The notes under the pieces are model-generated. The model was not told the DNA's origin. It worked only from the letters and a program-made list of their open reading frames with translations, and did not search any database. The position numbers and the translations under genes were made by a program. From an uncultured Paracraurococcus sp. (GTDB lineage Bacteria > Pseudomonadota > Alphaproteobacteria > Acetobacterales > Acetobacteraceae), in NCBI GenBank assembly GCA_903896535.1, contig CAITYE010000146.1, positions 1 to 40,683 of the forward strand: a DNA stretch of 40,683 nt, given 5' to 3'. Numbering within the stretch: position 1 is the stretch's first letter; each line of letters begins with the position of its first letter. Of the stretch, positions 1-6,798 are shown in pieces.

Positions 1-182
1 ATGCGGGCCTCGATCAGCGCGCCCGCCATCTCATCTGGGGCGGCGTGCAGGGCGGCGAAGGCCTGTTCGAGTTCCGTCGCGCGCTGGGCGGAGCGGCCCG
101 ACGCGGCGGGCGGCGGGTCGGCGCCCAGGGCGGCCGGGCCGGCCAACAGCAGTGGGAGGAGGAGCAGGAGCTGGCGGTGCAT
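1..182 (-). CDS. Exported protein, N-terminal part, cut by window edge
   Basis: This reading frame runs off the left end of the window, so only about 60 residues are visible. It opens with MHRQ followed by a run of leucines and an AGPAALGA stretch, which is a typical Sec signal peptide with cleavage likely after ALGA. The mature part (TELEQAFAALHAAPDE) looks like the beginning of an alpha-helical repeat protein, and similar N-termini occur in tetratricopeptide-repeat proteins of Acetobacteraceae; that family call is recall and inference. It lies 46 bases after the small ORF upstream on the same strand and may belong to the same transcript as glcF. A weak GGGA sits a few bases before the ATG. 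Confidence 0.6.
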   Translation of the reverse strand, partial: MHRQLLLLLPLLLAGPAALGADPPPAASGRSAQRATELEQAFAALHAAPDEMAGALIEAR

Positions 183-228
183 CTGGTCCCAGCGTTGGGC
201 GGCGCGCGGCGGCCCGCAAGTCCCGAGG

Positions 229-360
229 TTATTGGCGCCCCAGGCGCAGGCCGGCCTGGGCGACGATGCCGCGAGCCAGGGGGGCAGCCGCCATCAACTC
301 TTCGGCGGCGGCTTCCTCAGCTATCGCTTCGGGTAGCGCGGCTTCCGCGCCGTCCTTCAC
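229..360 (-). CDS. Possible 43-residue hypothetical protein
   Basis: This short frame starts with a GTG that overlaps the TGA of the DUF2798 gene (GTGA) and ends at a TAA 46 bases before the exported-protein gene. It encodes a 43-residue acidic, alanine-rich peptide whose codons end mostly in G or C like its neighbours. It has no signal peptide, membrane segment or motif I recognise. The start/stop overlap repeats the one at the glcF–DUF2798 junction, which favours a real, translationally coupled gene, but at this length a chance frame cannot be excluded. No function is proposed. Confidence 0.4.
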   Translation of the reverse strand: MKDGAEAALPEAIAEEAAAEELMAAAPLARGIVAQAGLRLGRQ

Positions 361-578
361 CCGATCAGCCGCGCAACCAGTGCCCTCGCCACCGGCAGGG
401 CAAAGATCGCCACCGGAAAGGCGAAGCTCCAGGCCAGCATCCAGTTGGAAAGCCAGAGCCGCACGAAGCCTTCAATCAGCCCGACGCTGTTCAGCGTGAG
501 GAAGATCGAGAGGAAAAAGGTCATGAAGAAGGTCAGCACCAGCGGCACCAGCACCTTCTCCCAACGCCGGTGGATCAC
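357..578 (-). CDS. DUF2798-type small inner-membrane protein
   Basis: The 73-residue product is almost entirely two hydrophobic helices: one at about residues 7–27 (VLVPLVLTFFMTFFLSIFL) and one at about 44–64 (LAWSFAFPVAIFALPVARAL), linked by a short loop. This layout and the FFMTFFLS segment match the DUF2798 family of small membrane proteins of unknown function. I chose the GTG at 578 because it overlaps the glcF stop codon as GTGA and removes the long out-of-family extension that an upstream start would add. The gene is thus translationally coupled to glcF. Function is unknown; the neighbourhood alone does not show a role in glycolate oxidation. Confidence 0.75.
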   Translation of the reverse strand: MIHRRWEKVLVPLVLTFFMTFFLSIFLTLNSVGLIEGFVRLWLSNWMLAWSFAFPVAIFALPVARALVARLIG

Positions 579-1879
579 GGCAGCGTCGCTGGCTTCGGCC
601 CGCCCGCCATCCAGTCCAGCAACTCCACCGTATGGGCGACCGGCAGCGCATCGCCGGCCAGCTGTGTCAGGCAGCCGATATTGCCCGCAGCGATCAGATC
701 CGCGCCGGTGCGGTTGAGGTGGCCGAGCTTGCGCACCCGCAGTTGCCCGGCGATCTCCGGTTGCAGGATGTTGTAGGTGCCGGCCGATCCGCAGCAGAGA
801 TGCCCCTCGACTGGCTCGCGCACCGTGAAGCCGGCACGGGACAGCAGGGTCTTCGGCAGCGTCGTGATCTTCTGGCCGTGCTGTAGCGAACAGGCGCTGT
901 GGTAGGCGACCGTCAGGCCCGGCGGGGCCGCGCTCGGCGCATAGCCGAAGCTCTCCAGCACTTCCGTTATATCGCGGGCGAGGCCAGCGACGCGCGCCGC
1001 CTGGGCCGGCCAGTCGCCTGGCTCGTTGCGGAACATGAAGCCGTAATCCTTGACCGTGGTGCCGCAGCCGGACGCATTGATCACGATTGCGTCCAGCCCG
1101 GCACCGTCCATCTCGGCGCCCCAAGCGGCGATATTGGCGCGCGCCATGGCCATGGCCGGGTCGTGCTGGCCCATGTGATGCGCCAGCGCGCCGCAGCAGC
1201 CCTGGGCGCGGGTGATCACCACTTCGATCCCCATGCGTGTCAGCAGGCGGATCGTCGCCTCATTGATCGACGGTGAAAGCACCTGCTGGGCACAGCCCGT
1301 CAGCAGCGCCACGCGGCCGCGGCGGGTGCCCTGCGCCTTGTGCACCTGGGGCAATTCCAGCCGCCCGGGCGGCGGCAGGTCGCGCGGCGCCAGGCGCAGC
1401 ATGGCGCGGAGGCGCTGGCTGAGTAGCCCCTCGCCGGGGATCAGCCCGGCGAAGGGGCGCGCCAGCGCGGCGCCGGCCAGCGCCAGGCGGAAGCGCGTGG
1501 GATGCGGCAGGATCCGGGTCAGCAGCCAGCGCAGTGCGCGTTCGGGCGCCGGCCGGGTGTAGGTATCCTCGATATAGCTCCGGGCGTGATCGACCAGGTG
1601 CATGTAATTCACGCCCGAAGGGCAGGTCGTCATGCAGGACAGGCAGGAGAGGCAGCGATCGACATGGCGCACCACCTCCTCGGTGGCGGGCCGGCCGCTC
1701 TCCAGCATGTCCTTGATCAGGTAGATGCGCCCGCGCGGGCTATCCAGCTCGTCGCCCAGCAACTGGAAGGTTGGGCAGGTCGCCGTGCAGAAGCCGCAAT
1801 GGACGCAGGTGCGGAGGATGCCGTTGCTTTCGGCGATGTCCGGATCGCGCAGCTGGGCGGCGGTGAATTCGGTCTGCAT
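575..1879 (-). CDS. glcF: Glycolate oxidase iron-sulfur subunit GlcF
   Basis: The 434-residue protein has two N-terminal [4Fe-4S] motifs, with cysteines at 25, 28, 31 and 35 (CVHCGFCTATC) and at 76, 79, 82 and 86 (CLSCLSCMTTC). Two cysteine-rich CCG domains follow (GCCGALAHH and LCCGSAGTY). This is the architecture of GlcF, which passes electrons from the flavoprotein subunits GlcD/GlcE that oxidise glycolate to glyoxylate at the membrane. Length fits the family (about 400–440). It lies 27 bases after mtnP. No glcD or glcE gene is visible here, although the three are usually adjacent, so partners must be encoded elsewhere or the protein serves a related (S)-2-hydroxyacid oxidase. I see no clear ribosome-binding site before the ATG. 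Confidence 0.9.
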   Translation of the reverse strand: MQTEFTAAQLRDPDIAESNGILRTCVHCGFCTATCPTFQLLGDELDSPRGRIYLIKDMLESGRPATEEVVRHVDRCLSCLSCMTTCPSGVNYMHLVDHARSYIEDTYTRPAPERALRWLLTRILPHPTRFRLALAGAALARPFAGLIPGEGLLSQRLRAMLRLAPRDLPPPGRLELPQVHKAQGTRRGRVALLTGCAQQVLSPSINEATIRLLTRMGIEVVITRAQGCCGALAHHMGQHDPAMAMARANIAAWGAEMDGAGLDAIVINASGCGTTVKDYGFMFRNEPGDWPAQAARVAGLARDITEVLESFGYAPSAAPPGLTVAYHSACSLQHGQKITTLPKTLLSRAGFTVREPVEGHLCCGSAGTYNILQPEIAGQLRVRKLGHLNRTGADLIAAGNIGCLTQLAGDALPVAHTVELLDWMAGGPKPATLP

Positions 1880-1906
1880 GGGACAACGATAGGGCCGGAC
1901 GGCCGA

Positions 1907-2788
1907 CTATCCCAGCACCCGCCCCGCCACCGTCTGCAACTGGCGGAGGAAGGCCGGGTCGCGCGCTTCGGGGGCGGTGATGATGGCGTTGTCCAGCGCC
2001 CGGTCGCAGCCCGCCGGGCAGGGGCCCCGCGGCGCACCGAGCACCGGCACCACCGCTTTCACCAGCGCCCGCGCCTTTTCAGCATTGCTGTTCAGCACCC
2101 GCACCACCTGCTCGACGGTGACCGCATCATGCCCGGCTCGCCAGCAATCATAGTCGGTGACCATCGCAACGGTTGCGTAACACATCTCCGCCTCACGGGC
2201 GAGTTTCGCCTCCGGCATGTTGGTCATGCCGATCACGTCGCAGCCCCATTGCCGGTAGAGCAGGCTCTCCGCCCGAGTGCTGAACTGCGGCCCTTCCATG
2301 ACCAGGTAGGTGCCGCCCCGGTTGACCGGCAGGCCAAGCGCGTTGGCCGATCGTTGCAGGACATCGCCTAGGCGCGGGCAGACCGGGTCGGCCACCGAGA
2401 CATGGGCGACGCAGCCTGAACCGAAGAAGCTCTTTTCGCGCGCAAAGGTGCGGTCAATGAACTGATCGACGATCACAAAATGGCCGGGAGCCAATTCCTC
2501 ACGCAGCGAACCCACCGCCGAGAGGGAGAGGATCTCCGTCACACCCAGCAGTTTCAGCGCCGCGATATTCGCCCGGTAGTTCAGCTCCGAGGGGGGCTTG
2601 GGATGGCCGCGTCCGTGGCGCGGCAGGAAAACGCAGCGCACCCCCGACAGCCGCCCCGTCAGCAGCGCGTCCGAGGGCGCGCCCCAGGGCGTCGAGACCT
2701 CCTGCCAGGCCCGCTGCTCCAGCCCGTCGATGTCATATAGGCCGGAGCCTCCGATGAGGCCGATCACCGGTTCCACCAAAGCCGCCAT
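1907..2788 (-). CDS. mtnP: S-methyl-5'-thioadenosine phosphorylase
   Basis: This phosphorylase cleaves methylthioadenosine with phosphate to adenine and 5-methylthioribose-1-phosphate, salvaging the by-product of polyamine and homoserine-lactone synthesis. The N-terminus carries the phosphate-binding GLIGGSGLYD, followed by FLPRHGRGH, the MEGPQFSTRAES signature and GMTNMPEAKLAREAEMCYA. The VTDYDCW segment carries the aspartates that recognise 6-aminopurines and separates MTA phosphorylases from purine nucleoside phosphorylases of the same family. Length (293) is normal. Two ATGs are adjacent, at 2791 and 2788. I chose 2788 because the GGAGG before it then sits 5 bases away rather than 2; 2791 remains possible. 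It is the first gene of the leftward group continuing into glcF. Confidence 0.92.
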   Translation of the reverse strand: MAALVEPVIGLIGGSGLYDIDGLEQRAWQEVSTPWGAPSDALLTGRLSGVRCVFLPRHGRGHPKPPSELNYRANIAALKLLGVTEILSLSAVGSLREELAPGHFVIVDQFIDRTFAREKSFFGSGCVAHVSVADPVCPRLGDVLQRSANALGLPVNRGGTYLVMEGPQFSTRAESLLYRQWGCDVIGMTNMPEAKLAREAEMCYATVAMVTDYDCWRAGHDAVTVEQVVRVLNSNAEKARALVKAVVPVLGAPRGPCPAGCDRALDNAIITAPEARDPAFLRQLQTVAGRVLG

Positions 2789-2820
2789 CATCCCCTCCCC
2801 GCAAGGCGGCTCTCCCTATC

Positions 2821-2838
2821 CCAGCCCGGCCGGGCTGG
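2821..2838. repeat. Perfect 18-bp palindrome between divergent genes
   Basis: CCAGCCCGGCCGGGCTGG reads the same on both strands. It sits in the 105-base gap between the divergent mtnP and lipoprotein genes, 33 bases from the mtnP start. It could be an operator or a hairpin in the mtnP leader. The sequence is GC-only apart from one A/T pair, so it could also be chance in DNA of this composition. Confidence 0.4.
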
Positions 2839-2893
2839 CGAGGGGCGGCGCGGCGGGGCATAGGGACGTGGCGGCGCATAAGGGGATTAGGCG

Positions 2894-3043
2894 ATGCGGA
2901 TCGGGCTGCTCAGCCTCGGGGTCATGCTGGCGGGCGCGGGGTGCGGCGATGCGCCGCCGCGACCGATCCTTGATAAGCAAATCGTGCGCGGCACCGCGCT
3001 GCCGCCGCCGGGCATCACGCTCGGCCCCTCGGACGGCAAATGA
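2894..3043 (+). CDS. Small predicted lipoprotein (49 residues)
   Basis: The product starts MRIGLLSLGVMLAGAGCGD, a short signal peptide ending in a lipobox-like GAGC with the lipidated cysteine at residue 17. The mature part is only about 32 residues, proline-rich, with no domain I know. The stop codon overlaps the start of the next gene (ATGA at 3040), so the two are very probably co-translated. Tiny lipoproteins are often missed by gene callers; the signal peptide plus the start/stop overlap are the reasons for calling this one. Its role is unknown and any link to the dehydrogenase is only positional. Confidence 0.6.
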   Translation: MRIGLLSLGVMLAGAGCGDAPPRPILDKQIVRGTALPPPGITLGPSDGK

Positions 3044-3990
3044 GCCGCCCCGGTCTGCTGGTCGCCTTTCCGGTCGGGCGGCGGCTGCGCGCGGTGCTCG
3101 AGGAGCGCTACACGCTGCACGGTCCGCCGGCGGCCTGGGAGGCTGCGGCGATCCCCGCTGAGGCGCGGGATGTGCGGGCGGTGGTGACGCTGGGCGGGCT
3201 CCGCAACGATGCCGGCATGCTCGGCGCTTTGCCGGCGCTGGGCCTGCTGCATTGTTACGGCACCGGGCATGAGGGGGTGGACGCCGCCTATTGCGCCGGG
3301 CGGGGCATCGCGGTGACGCATGCAGGTGATGCCAATGCGACGAGCGTTGCCGAATTCGCGCTCGGCCTCATCCTCGCCACGCATCGCCAGATCCTGGTGG
3401 GCGATGCCTTTGTGCGGGCCGGAAAATGGGCGGATCAGCGGCTGGAGCGAATGCCCCTGGTCGGCGGGCTTTCCGGCGCCAAGCTGGGCATTTACGGGCT
3501 CGGCGCGATCGGGGAGCGACTGGCGCAACGCGCCGCGGCCTGTGAGATGGTGATCGGCTATCATAATCGCCGGCCCCGGCCCGGCTGTGCGCATGCCTAC
3601 TTCGAGAGCCTGGGCGCCCTGGCCGAATGGGCCGATGTGCTCGCGGTCTGCGTACGGGCAGGGCCGGCCAATCGCGGCGCGGTGGATGCGCATGTGCTGC
3701 GCGCGCTGGGTCCGCGCGGCGTCGTGGTGAACATCGCCCGCGGCAGCGTGATTGATGAGCCAGCGCTGATCGCCGCGCTGCAGGCCCAGGAGATCGCCGG
3801 CGCCGGGCTTGATGTCTTCGTGGCCGAGCCGGAGGTGCCGGCCGCGCTTCGGGAAATGCCGAATGTGGTGCTGACGCCGCACATGGCGGCGCACACCATC
3901 AGCGCGCAGCGGGCGCAGCAGCGCGCGCTGCTGGAGACGTTGGAGGCCTTCTTCGCGGGTCAGCCCCTGACGCGTCGCATAGCGGGCTGA
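3040..3990 (+). CDS. D-2-hydroxyacid dehydrogenase (glyoxylate/hydroxypyruvate reductase type)
   Basis: The 316-residue protein is a NAD(P)-dependent D-2-hydroxyacid dehydrogenase that interconverts a 2-keto acid and a D-2-hydroxy acid. It shows the nucleotide-binding GLGAIG (153–158), the NIARGSVIDE segment with catalytic Arg234, a Glu at 263 (FVAEPEVP) and the catalytic His281 (TPHMAAHT). Arginines after the second beta strand (YHNRRPR, about 174–180) suggest NADPH rather than NADH. The sequence resembles the glyoxylate/hydroxypyruvate reductase branch, but the substrate is not fixed by the motifs. It overlaps the lipoprotein gene by four bases and converges with the esterase gene, with 25 bases between the two stops. 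Confidence 0.88.
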   Translation: MSRPGLLVAFPVGRRLRAVLEERYTLHGPPAAWEAAAIPAEARDVRAVVTLGGLRNDAGMLGALPALGLLHCYGTGHEGVDAAYCAGRGIAVTHAGDANATSVAEFALGLILATHRQILVGDAFVRAGKWADQRLERMPLVGGLSGAKLGIYGLGAIGERLAQRAAACEMVIGYHNRRPRPGCAHAYFESLGALAEWADVLAVCVRAGPANRGAVDAHVLRALGPRGVVVNIARGSVIDEPALIAALQAQEIAGAGLDVFVAEPEVPAALREMPNVVLTPHMAAHTISAQRAQQRALLETLEAFFAGQPLTRRIAG

Positions 3991-4015
3991 GCGTGGCGGT
4001 GGGCCTGCAAGACCC

Positions 4016-5011
4016 TTAATCGATCACGCCGAAGAAGCGCGCGATCCGGCGGGTGGAATCGATCCCCACGGGCAGGAAATGCGGCCCCGGCCGGCCGGTC
4101 CGTCCGCCGAGCGGGACGCCATGCGCCAGACCGGCCACGGTATTGCGCTCCAGCACCGTGTTGCCGGCAGCGTCGCGCCATACCTCCAGGCGATGCGCCG
4201 GGGTGGCGCCGGGTAGCAATGAGGGGGTTTCCGGCAGCCCGTGCAGCAGCCGCCATTGCGCGACGATTCCGTCGGCGGCCAAGGGGTTTACCACCGGGTC
4301 GTGCGTCCCGTGCCAGATGCTGACGCGCGGCCATGGGCCGGCATGGGGGGAGGCGGCGCGCACCGCCGCGGCCCAGCTCTCATCCGGGCGCGGCGCGCCG
4401 GTCTGCATCGCCGTCAGCGCCCCCGCCACGTCCCCGGCGGCGCCGGCTGGCAGCCCGGCGAGAATGGCGCCGGCGGCGAAGACCTCGGGATAGGCGGCGA
4501 GGAGTTGGCTGGTCATGGCCCCGCCGGCTGAAAGCCCGGTGACATAGACCCGGGCCGGGTCGAGCCTATGGTTTGCGATCAGGGCCGCCACGCCGGCCAT
4601 GATGCTCGCCGCCTCGCCCTGGCCGCGGGCGGTTTCGGTGGGCAGGAACCAGTTGAAGCAGCGGCGTGGATTCTTCGCCTCGGTCTGCTGCGGCAGCAAA
4701 AGGGCAAAGCCGGCGGTTTCGGCGAGCGCGCCCCAGCCGGTGCCGTTGGCGATCAGGGCCGCGTTCTGGGTGCAGCCATGCAGCAGCACGACCAGGGGTG
4801 CGCCGGCCGCAAGCCCGGGCGGCAGCACGGCGAAGCTGTTTATCGCGCCGGGATTATCGATGCGCCCCGAAATGTCGAGCAGATGGGGCGGCGTCGCCAG
4901 GCCGAGCATGGCCCGCCCGAAGCGTCGGGCACGAAGGCGCAGTACGGCCAGGTTCCACGGCGGCACGAAAGATTTCCTCGCGGGAGGCGACGCGACATGG
5001 CGTATCGCCAT
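4016..5011 (-). CDS. PHB depolymerase family esterase
   Basis: This is an alpha/beta hydrolase of the extracellular PHB depolymerase type-1 / LpqC family. It shows the oxyanion-hole LLHGCTQN (77–83), the nucleophile elbow GLSAGG with Ser161, Asp238 in WHGTHDPVVNP and His297 in GLAHGVP, a complete triad. Family members hydrolyse short-chain polyhydroxyalkanoates or feruloyl/acetyl esters; the exact substrate cannot be read here. The first 40 residues are basic (RLRARRFGRA) with no clear signal peptide, so export is uncertain and the start may lie downstream; Met35 is an alternative. No good ribosome-binding site stands before the ATG at 5011. Other PHB genes are not present in the window. Confidence 0.85.
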   Translation of the reverse strand: MAIRHVASPPARKSFVPPWNLAVLRLRARRFGRAMLGLATPPHLLDISGRIDNPGAINSFAVLPPGLAAGAPLVVLLHGCTQNAALIANGTGWGALAETAGFALLLPQQTEAKNPRRCFNWFLPTETARGQGEAASIMAGVAALIANHRLDPARVYVTGLSAGGAMTSQLLAAYPEVFAAGAILAGLPAGAAGDVAGALTAMQTGAPRPDESWAAAVRAASPHAGPWPRVSIWHGTHDPVVNPLAADGIVAQWRLLHGLPETPSLLPGATPAHRLEVWRDAAGNTVLERNTVAGLAHGVPLGGRTGRPGPHFLPVGIDSTRRIARFFGVID

Positions 5012-5061
5012 ACAGCCGGCAGGCTATCGCTGTGCCATGGCAATGTCAGGTGGGCGGGGCT

Positions 5062-5136
5062 TGGTGGGCGCGACAGGGATTGAACCTGTGACCCTTCGCG
5101 TGTGAAGCGAATGCTCTACCGCTGAGCTACGCGCCC
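5062..5136 (-). tRNA. tRNA-Val (anticodon CAC)
   Basis: On the minus strand the sequence folds into a full cloverleaf. The acceptor stem is GGGCGCG paired with CGCGCCC, the D-arm is GCTC/GAGC, and the anticodon stem is TTCGC/GCGAA with loop TTCACAC, giving anticodon CAC. The T-arm is ACAGG-TTCAATC-CCTGT. The discriminator base is A, as expected for valine tRNAs, and CCA is encoded. The length is 75 bases including CCA. Confidence 0.96.
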
Positions 5137-5148
5137 GGTGAGGGGGGG

Positions 5149-5178
5149 GAGATAGAAGAGCGCGGCTTGGGGTGTCAA
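5149..5178 (-). promoter_or_regulatory. Sigma-70-type promoter of the tRNA-Val gene
   Basis: On the minus strand a perfect TTGACA (-35, 5173–5178) is followed after 18 bases by TATCTC (-10, 5149–5154). The -10 ends 12 bases before the first tRNA base, which leaves a leader of about five bases. The -10 matches consensus at only three positions, but the perfect -35 and the placement make this a convincing stable-RNA promoter. Confidence 0.65.
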
Positions 5179-5227
5179 CCCTGGCCCGATGCTTGCGGCA
5201 AGCGGCGGCCAGGGCCAGTATCCATCG

Positions 5228-6037
5228 ATGCTGCATCGCACCATGTTGGGTCACGCCCGTCCGCTCCTCGCCGGACTGCTGCTGCTATGCACCCTCGCCA
5301 GCCCGGCATCGGCGGAGCCACTGCGCGCCCGCTATGAGGTCCGCGCCGCCGGTCTGGCCGTGATGACCGTGCTCGCGCATCTCGATCTCGCTGCGGCCCA
5401 TTACCGGCTGCGGACGGAGGTCCGGGCGACCGGCTTGGCCGCCGTTCTTGGCGATAGTCGGCAGATGACCAGTATCGAAGGGACCTGGCGGGGCAGCGCG
5501 CCCCGGCCGCTGCGGTACCGGGCGGAAGGCATCTGGCGCGGCGCCCCAAGGCAGGTGGCGATGGATTGGCCGACCCCTGAGGAGCCCGTGGTGAGCCTGC
5601 TGGTGCCACCGAACGATGCGGAGCGTGAGGCGGTACCTCCAACGCTGCGGCGGGGCACCATCGATGGCCTGTCGGCGATCGTGCTGCTGGGCCGTGCTGC
5701 CGCCGAGAGCGGCCGCTGCGACGGCGTGGTGCCGGTCTTCGACGGCCGCCGCCGCGCCGATTACCACGCCGTGACCGAGGGACGCGAACGCTTGGCCGAA
5801 AGCGGCGGCTTCGCCGGCGAAGCCTTGCGCTGCACGGTCGAGGTGCGGGTCTTGGCCGGCCGCCTTAGCGATCAGGACGCGAACGAGGCGAAGACGCCGC
5901 AGCGCGCCACTGCCTGGCTGGCCAGGCTTTCGCCCGGCGGCCCGGTACTGCCGGTGCGGATCGACCTGCCGAGCCGCTGGTTCGGCACCGTCCGCATCCA
6001 TCTTTTGGGCGTCGAGCCGGATCCTTCAGCGAACTAG
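5228..6037 (+). CDS. DUF3108 domain exported protein
   Basis: The protein has an N-terminal signal peptide (hydrophobic LLAGLLLLCTLASPASA, cleavage after SASA-like ASA) and a mature part rich in beta strands. It begins EPLRARYEVRAAGLAVMTV, matching the DUF3108 family of periplasmic or outer-membrane-associated proteins of unknown function in Proteobacteria. I chose the ATG at 5228 because it gives a normal signal peptide; the in-frame codon at 5189 adds 13 unlikely residues, and ATG 5243 is also possible. The 3' end overlaps the oppositely oriented phosphatase gene by 12 bases. Function is unknown. No neighbouring gene suggests a partner. Confidence 0.75.
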   Translation: MLHRTMLGHARPLLAGLLLLCTLASPASAEPLRARYEVRAAGLAVMTVLAHLDLAAAHYRLRTEVRATGLAAVLGDSRQMTSIEGTWRGSAPRPLRYRAEGIWRGAPRQVAMDWPTPEEPVVSLLVPPNDAEREAVPPTLRRGTIDGLSAIVLLGRAAAESGRCDGVVPVFDGRRRADYHAVTEGRERLAESGGFAGEALRCTVEVRVLAGRLSDQDANEAKTPQRATAWLARLSPGGPVLPVRIDLPSRWFGTVRIHLLGVEPDPSAN

Positions 6038-6688
6038 CAGGGCCAGCATCCCAGGCAGTGCCTCTGGGCTGGCGGCGATGCCAGCGGCACCGGCGGCCAT
6101 CGCGGGCGCGCCATAGCCCCAGGCGGCGAAGATGCAGGGCAGCCCGGCACCCAGCGCGGCCTCCACATCATTCCGATGATCGCCGATCATCGCGGCCCGT
6201 TGCGGCGCGCCGCCGGCAGCGGCGATGGTGGCCAGCAGATGTCCGGGGTCCGGCTTGCGCATGGGGAAGCTGTCGCCGCCGCCGACTGCGGCAAAGCGCC
6301 CCTTCAGCCCCAGCACGGCGAGCAGCGTCTCCGTCGCCGCGACCGGCTTATTGGTGCAGATGGCCAGCCGCCACCCCGCAGCCTCCAGCGCGGCCAGCGT
6401 CGCGGCAATACCGGGGAAAAGCCGCGTCGCCTCTGCCGCGCGCGCGGTGTAATCGGTGCTGAAGGCGACAAGCCGGGCTTCGGTGAAGGGCAGGGCCCGG
6501 GCGGCGCTGGCGCGTTCCACCAGCACGCGTACGCCGTCGCCGATCATCGCCGTGACTTCGGCGCGGGCGAAGCCGGGGCGCCCTTCGGCCGCCATTAACC
6601 GGTCGAGCGCGGCGTGCAGGTCGGGCGCGCTATCGACCAGAGTGCCGTCCAGATCGAACACGGCGAGCGGAGGAGCGGGCGGAGCCAT
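6026..6688 (-). CDS. gph: Phosphoglycolate phosphatase (HAD family)
   Basis: The 220-residue protein is a haloacid-dehalogenase-type phosphatase. Motif I is VFDLDGTLVDSAPDLH with nucleophile and acid/base aspartates, motif II is the Thr in ICTNKP, the motif III lysine is in MRKPDPGHL, and motif IV is MIGDHRNDVEAA. The alpha-helical cap between motifs I and II and the DSAPDLH sequence place it with Gph, which removes phosphate from 2-phosphoglycolate, a product of DNA-repair and of Rubisco side reaction. I chose ATG 6688 because an upstream start would add 42 residues of arginine/proline-rich sequence outside the family. It is divergent from glmU and overlaps the DUF3108 gene tail to tail. Confidence 0.88.
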   Translation of the reverse strand: MAPPAPPLAVFDLDGTLVDSAPDLHAALDRLMAAEGRPGFARAEVTAMIGDGVRVLVERASAARALPFTEARLVAFSTDYTARAAEATRLFPGIAATLAALEAAGWRLAICTNKPVAATETLLAVLGLKGRFAAVGGGDSFPMRKPDPGHLLATIAAAGGAPQRAAMIGDHRNDVEAALGAGLPCIFAAWGYGAPAMAAGAAGIAASPEALPGMLALLVR

Positions 6689-6798
6689 ACCAGAAGCCCT
6701 AATGCGCGGCAGGGGCCTCGGCAAGGCCGCGGGCGCTTGCGTCCTTGCCGGCCCTTGGCCACAAGGCGCCAGACGCCGCGTGCCGTCAGGGAGTCCGT

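Noticed and set aside
5062-5136. tRNA gene as an integration site for a mobile element
   Set aside because: There is no integrase, no repeated tRNA 3' end and no change in gene type on either side.
6720-6766. Inverted repeats (GGCAAGG/CCTTGCC and CCTTG/CAAGG) in the gph–glmU gap
   Set aside because: They are short, GC-rich and not arranged as a clear operator; no promoter elements could be fixed beside them.
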